Origin: Tuberibacillus sp. Marseille-P3662
GTDB taxonomy: Bacteria; Bacillota; Bacilli; Bacillales; Sporolactobacillaceae
DNA: 64,000 bases
Assembly (NCBI RefSeq): GCF_900178005.1
Contig: NZ_FXBS01000005.1
Span: 372,001 to 436,000, forward strand
Reading direction: 5' to 3'
Shown here: positions 62,008 through 64,000 of the stretch, piece after piece
Position numbering within the stretch: the first letter of the stretch is position 1
Layout of the letters: the number at the start of each line of letters is the position of its first letter
Notes under the pieces: model-generated
Databases searched by the model: none
Told to the model about the DNA's origin: nothing
The model's input: only the letters and a program-made list of their open reading frames with translations
Made by a program: the position numbers and the translations under genes

Positions 62008-62736
62008 TTGGATATCTTGAATGATTTTAAAGACAATTATGGAAAAGTGCCGGAATGGGTTCGGAAAATGAATGATTATCAACCGAAGGCACTTGAGTAT
62101 TACGCCAATCTCCAAAGTGAAATTATGAAAGACGGAGCCATTTCTACGAAAGATAAAGAGTTACTGCTTGTCGGCATGAATGCCGCAAGAAGATATGAAA
62201 AAGGGATGATGGATCATACGAAAAGAGCCATCCAATTGGGCGCCACAATCCCTGAATTGGTTGAGATCCTTACCCCATGTATTTTATCAAGGGGTATCCC
62301 GGCTTGGTTTGAAGGCATCAAAGCCATTCAATATGCCAAGGAAACAGGTAACAACCTATCATCTGAACCAACGGAATATGATAGGGTATTGGATTTTCAA
62401 GATGTGAATGAGGCGCTTGCTTATTTTAAAGACGAAGCAGGCGGTGTTAAAGCAGATTGGGTCGACATCATGGAGAAAGACGCTTCAGAGGTATTACGGC
62501 ATTATGGGAATCTGAGGACGTCAATTTTAAAAGATGGGGTCGTCCCGAGAAAGATGAAAGAATTGGTACTGGTTGGCATTAATGTCGCTGAACGATACGA
62601 AAAGGGCATCGCATTACACGTTAAGTCTGCTAAGAAATTAGGCGCAACCGATCAAGAGATTGCTGAAGTGACACTGACAGGAGTGCTGACAGCCGGTATC
62701 CCCGCATGGTTTGAGGGTAGTGAATATCTAGAATAA
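62008..62736 (+). CDS. Carboxymuconolactone-decarboxylase-like protein with tandem domains
   Basis: This 242-residue protein is made of two homologous CMD/AhpD-fold halves at residues 30-103 and 164-237, offset by exactly 134 positions. Each has the RYEKG...H helix (E64/H70 and E198/H204) and a GIPAWFEG end. The CxxC pair of AhpD peroxidases is absent in both halves, so it is not a peroxidase of that type. CMD enzymes decarboxylate gamma-carboxymuconolactone or assist beta-keto-acid and lactone chemistry. TTG start with GGGAGGG eight bases upstream. It follows the cyclase gene in the same operon. Confidence 0.82.
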   Translation: MDILNDFKDNYGKVPEWVRKMNDYQPKALEYYANLQSEIMKDGAISTKDKELLLVGMNAARRYEKGMMDHTKRAIQLGATIPELVEILTPCILSRGIPAWFEGIKAIQYAKETGNNLSSEPTEYDRVLDFQDVNEALAYFKDEAGGVKADWVDIMEKDASEVLRHYGNLRTSILKDGVVPRKMKELVLVGINVAERYEKGIALHVKSAKKLGATDQEIAEVTLTGVLTAGIPAWFEGSEYLE

Positions 62737-62784
62737 TCTACCAATCTCGTTTCCAGAGATGAAGAAGCAAGATTAATATTTATA

Positions 62785-62974
62785 GTTGATTGGAGCGGAA
62801 GGTTCGAGACTCCAGCGGGAGAAGCGGGACAGGTGAGACCCCACAGGCGATTAAGGATGATCAGCTAAATTCGTCACGTCCTGTGACAACGCAGATCCTA
62901 CCCACATCCCTGTGGGCATGAGGAGGCTCACCGCCCGCCCCGCGGAAAGCGAGTATCCTGTAGCGGAAATCAAC
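62785..62974. repeat. Large Bacillaceae-type hairpin repeat
   Basis: About 190 GC-rich bases begin GTTGATT and end AATCAAC, with nested pairings GACTCCAGCGGG / CCCGCGGAAAGCGAGT and GGTGAGACC / GGCTCACC. Non-coding repeats of this type are scattered in intergenic regions of many Bacillaceae. It interrupts the operon between the CMD-like gene and the CoA-transferase genes and fills most of the 62737-63052 gap. Confidence 0.7.
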
Positions 62975-63052
62975 CCTCCTCTGAAATAGCAACAAAGTTT
63001 ACGAAAAGACCCTTGAATGTGGTCAATAAATAATCTAACGGGGGGAGAAGGT

Positions 63053-63739
63053 ATGACAAAAATCAAACAAGACGTAGAGGAAGCTTTATCCTGTGTGAAA
63101 TCCGGGGACACCGTACTCGTTGGGGGCTTTGGATTGATAGGTGCCCCGCTCACATTAATTGACGAGTTGACGAAAAAAGAGGTGTACGATCTGACAGTTG
63201 TTAGTAATAATCTCGGTGAATCTGGAAAAGGCCTGGGAATATTATTAAACCAAAATAAAATAAAAAAAGGCATCGGTTCCTATTTCACCAGCAACCGGGA
63301 TGTAGGTGATAAATATCAGAAAGGTGAAGTTGAACTGGAACTGAAGCCACAAGGAACGTTGGCTGAGTCATTAAGAGCTGGTGGTGCTGGATTAGGGGGC
63401 TACTATACGAAAACAGCGGTCGGTACAAAATTGGCAGAAGGAAAAGAAGAACGTGAAATTGACGGTGTAAAGTATATTTTTGAAAAGCCAATTCGTGGGG
63501 ATGTGGCGCTGATCCGTGCTCACAAAGCTGATACATTGGGCAATGTTGTTTACTATAAAACAGCTCGTAACTTTAATCCATTGATGGCAACAGCAGCAAA
63601 ACATGTGATTTTGGAAGTCGATGAGATTGTGGAGCCCGGAACATTGGATCCAGAGGCTATTGTGACCCCTCATCTATATGTTGACACAATCGTTGAAGCA
63701 CGAAGAATCCTGACAAAGGATGGTGTCGTTAGCAAATGA
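63053..63739 (+). CDS. 3-oxoacid CoA-transferase subunit A
   Basis: This is a 228-residue class I CoA-transferase alpha subunit. Motifs are SGDTVLVGGFGLIGAP near residue 20, GILLNQNKIKKGIGSY, and GVKYIFEKPIRGDVALIRAHKAD in the C-terminal half. It swaps CoA from succinyl-CoA or acetyl-CoA to the acid imported by the AtoE-like carrier. ATG 63053 follows GGGGGGAG; ATG 63017 has no ribosome site. The stop overlaps the start of subunit B. It lies behind the large hairpin repeat, yet probably in the same transcript. Confidence 0.9.
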   Translation: MTKIKQDVEEALSCVKSGDTVLVGGFGLIGAPLTLIDELTKKEVYDLTVVSNNLGESGKGLGILLNQNKIKKGIGSYFTSNRDVGDKYQKGEVELELKPQGTLAESLRAGGAGLGGYYTKTAVGTKLAEGKEEREIDGVKYIFEKPIRGDVALIRAHKADTLGNVVYYKTARNFNPLMATAAKHVILEVDEIVEPGTLDPEAIVTPHLYVDTIVEARRILTKDGVVSK

Positions 63740-64000
63740 CAACGAAATTTACCAAGAAAGAAATGCAGAACATGATCGCCAGAAGGGCTGCAAAAGAATT
63801 ACAGGGTCCGTTAACAGTGAATTTAGGGATTGGGATACCAACCCTCATACCCGAATATATGGACGATGATGACATTTACCTTCATACGGAAAATGGTTTA
63901 CTTGGTGTAACGGATATAGAGGAAGACAATATTGATCCCAATCTTGTGAATGCAGGGAAACAGCCAGTTGGAGAATCCGTGGGTGCGTCTTTATTCAACA
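63736..64000 (+). CDS. 3-oxoacid CoA-transferase subunit B (3' end outside window)
   Basis: The ATG at 63736 overlaps the stop of subunit A by four bases and opens a frame running off the window, 88 codons so far. The visible part has RRAAKELQGPLTVNLGIGIP and LHTENGLLG, whose glutamate forms the covalent thioester with CoA in this family. With subunit A it completes the CoA-activation step of the operon. The rest of the gene, including any thiolase or other downstream partners, cannot be seen. Confidence 0.9.
   Translation, partial: MTTKFTKKEMQNMIARRAAKELQGPLTVNLGIGIPTLIPEYMDDDDIYLHTENGLLGVTDIEEDNIDPNLVNAGKQPVGESVGASLFN

Overview
The window is about 64 kb from a low-GC Gram-positive bacterium, most likely a member of the Bacillaceae. 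Support for this comes from strong AGGAGG-type ribosome binding sites, frequent TTG/GTG starts, U-tailed terminators, sigma-54 activators of RocR/AcoR/PrdR type, cre-like sites, a YkyA-type lipoprotein, relics of DUF3231 and DUF2812 genes, and a GC-rich hairpin repeat of the kind scattered through Bacillaceae genomes. It is an accessory, catabolism-rich region: a series of uptake-and-breakdown cassettes for nitrogenous and acidic small molecules, separated by decayed genes and insertion-sequence scraps. No rRNA, tRNA, CRISPR array or intact transposon was seen.

Left to right. (1) 1-1.2 kb: 3' end of a PRPP synthetase gene, then two divergent XRE regulators with three matching GTGA-N7-TCAC operators. 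(2) 1.5-6.4 kb: TRAP transporter (DctQ, DctM, DctP) with a creatininase-family amidohydrolase and an M20 amidohydrolase. (3) 6.6-9.2 kb: a degenerate M48 membrane peptidase-like protein, a relic of an Mrr-type nuclease, an SDR dehydrogenase and an IS256-family relic. (4) 9.3-17.4 kb: an orphan sigma-54 promoter plus cre site, an NhaC antiporter, an XRE-cupin regulator, HyuA/HyuB hydantoinase/oxoprolinase subunits and an NCS1 permease. (5) 17.8-28.5 kb: a hydroxyproline catabolic locus with an M24 dipeptidase, four dehydrogenase subunits split over two strands, a PrdR-like sigma-54 activator, hydroxyproline 2-epimerase, a second racemase-like protein without catalytic cysteines, a HypD-type deaminase and an aldehyde dehydrogenase.

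(6) 29-34.6 kb: AbgA, AbgT and AbgB-like proteins plus an AllC/HyuC-like amidase, for uptake and hydrolysis of N-acyl-glutamate-type substrates. (7) 34.9-40.9 kb: an AcoR-like activator and acoABC of the acetoin dehydrogenase complex. acoA is frameshifted, the following acetoin-reductase-like gene has an internal deletion and no E3 gene follows. (8) 42-45.1 kb: tripartite tricarboxylate transporter TctC-TctB-TctA behind a possible sigma-54 promoter. (9) 45-49 kb: ISL3 and DUF2812 relics, two small membrane proteins, a PadR regulator with two palindromic operators and an SDR relic. (10) 49.3-51 kb: polysaccharide deacetylase and a YkyA-like lipoprotein. (11) 51.1-56.5 kb: a pseudouridine/nucleoside locus with an HTH-PfkB regulator whose kinase motif is lost, PsuK, PsuG, a CNT transporter and a nucleoside hydrolase. 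(12) 56.6-64 kb: an IclR regulator with a 12-bp inverted repeat, divergent from an operon of hydroxyacyl-CoA dehydrogenase, AtoE-like transporter, Zn-dehydrogenase, cyclase, a duplicated carboxymuconolactone-decarboxylase-like protein and both CoA-transferase subunits, whose substrate I cannot name.

Regulation is the connecting theme. At least three well-formed sigma-54 promoters (GG-N10-GC) and two weaker ones are visible, and cre-like sites sit beside two of them. The best candidates for undescribed biology are the IclR-controlled CoA operon at the right end, the HTH-pseudokinase regulator of pseudouridine use, the cysteine-less racemase homologue in the hydroxyproline operon, the inactive M48-like membrane protein, and the TRAP-creatininase-M20 cassette.
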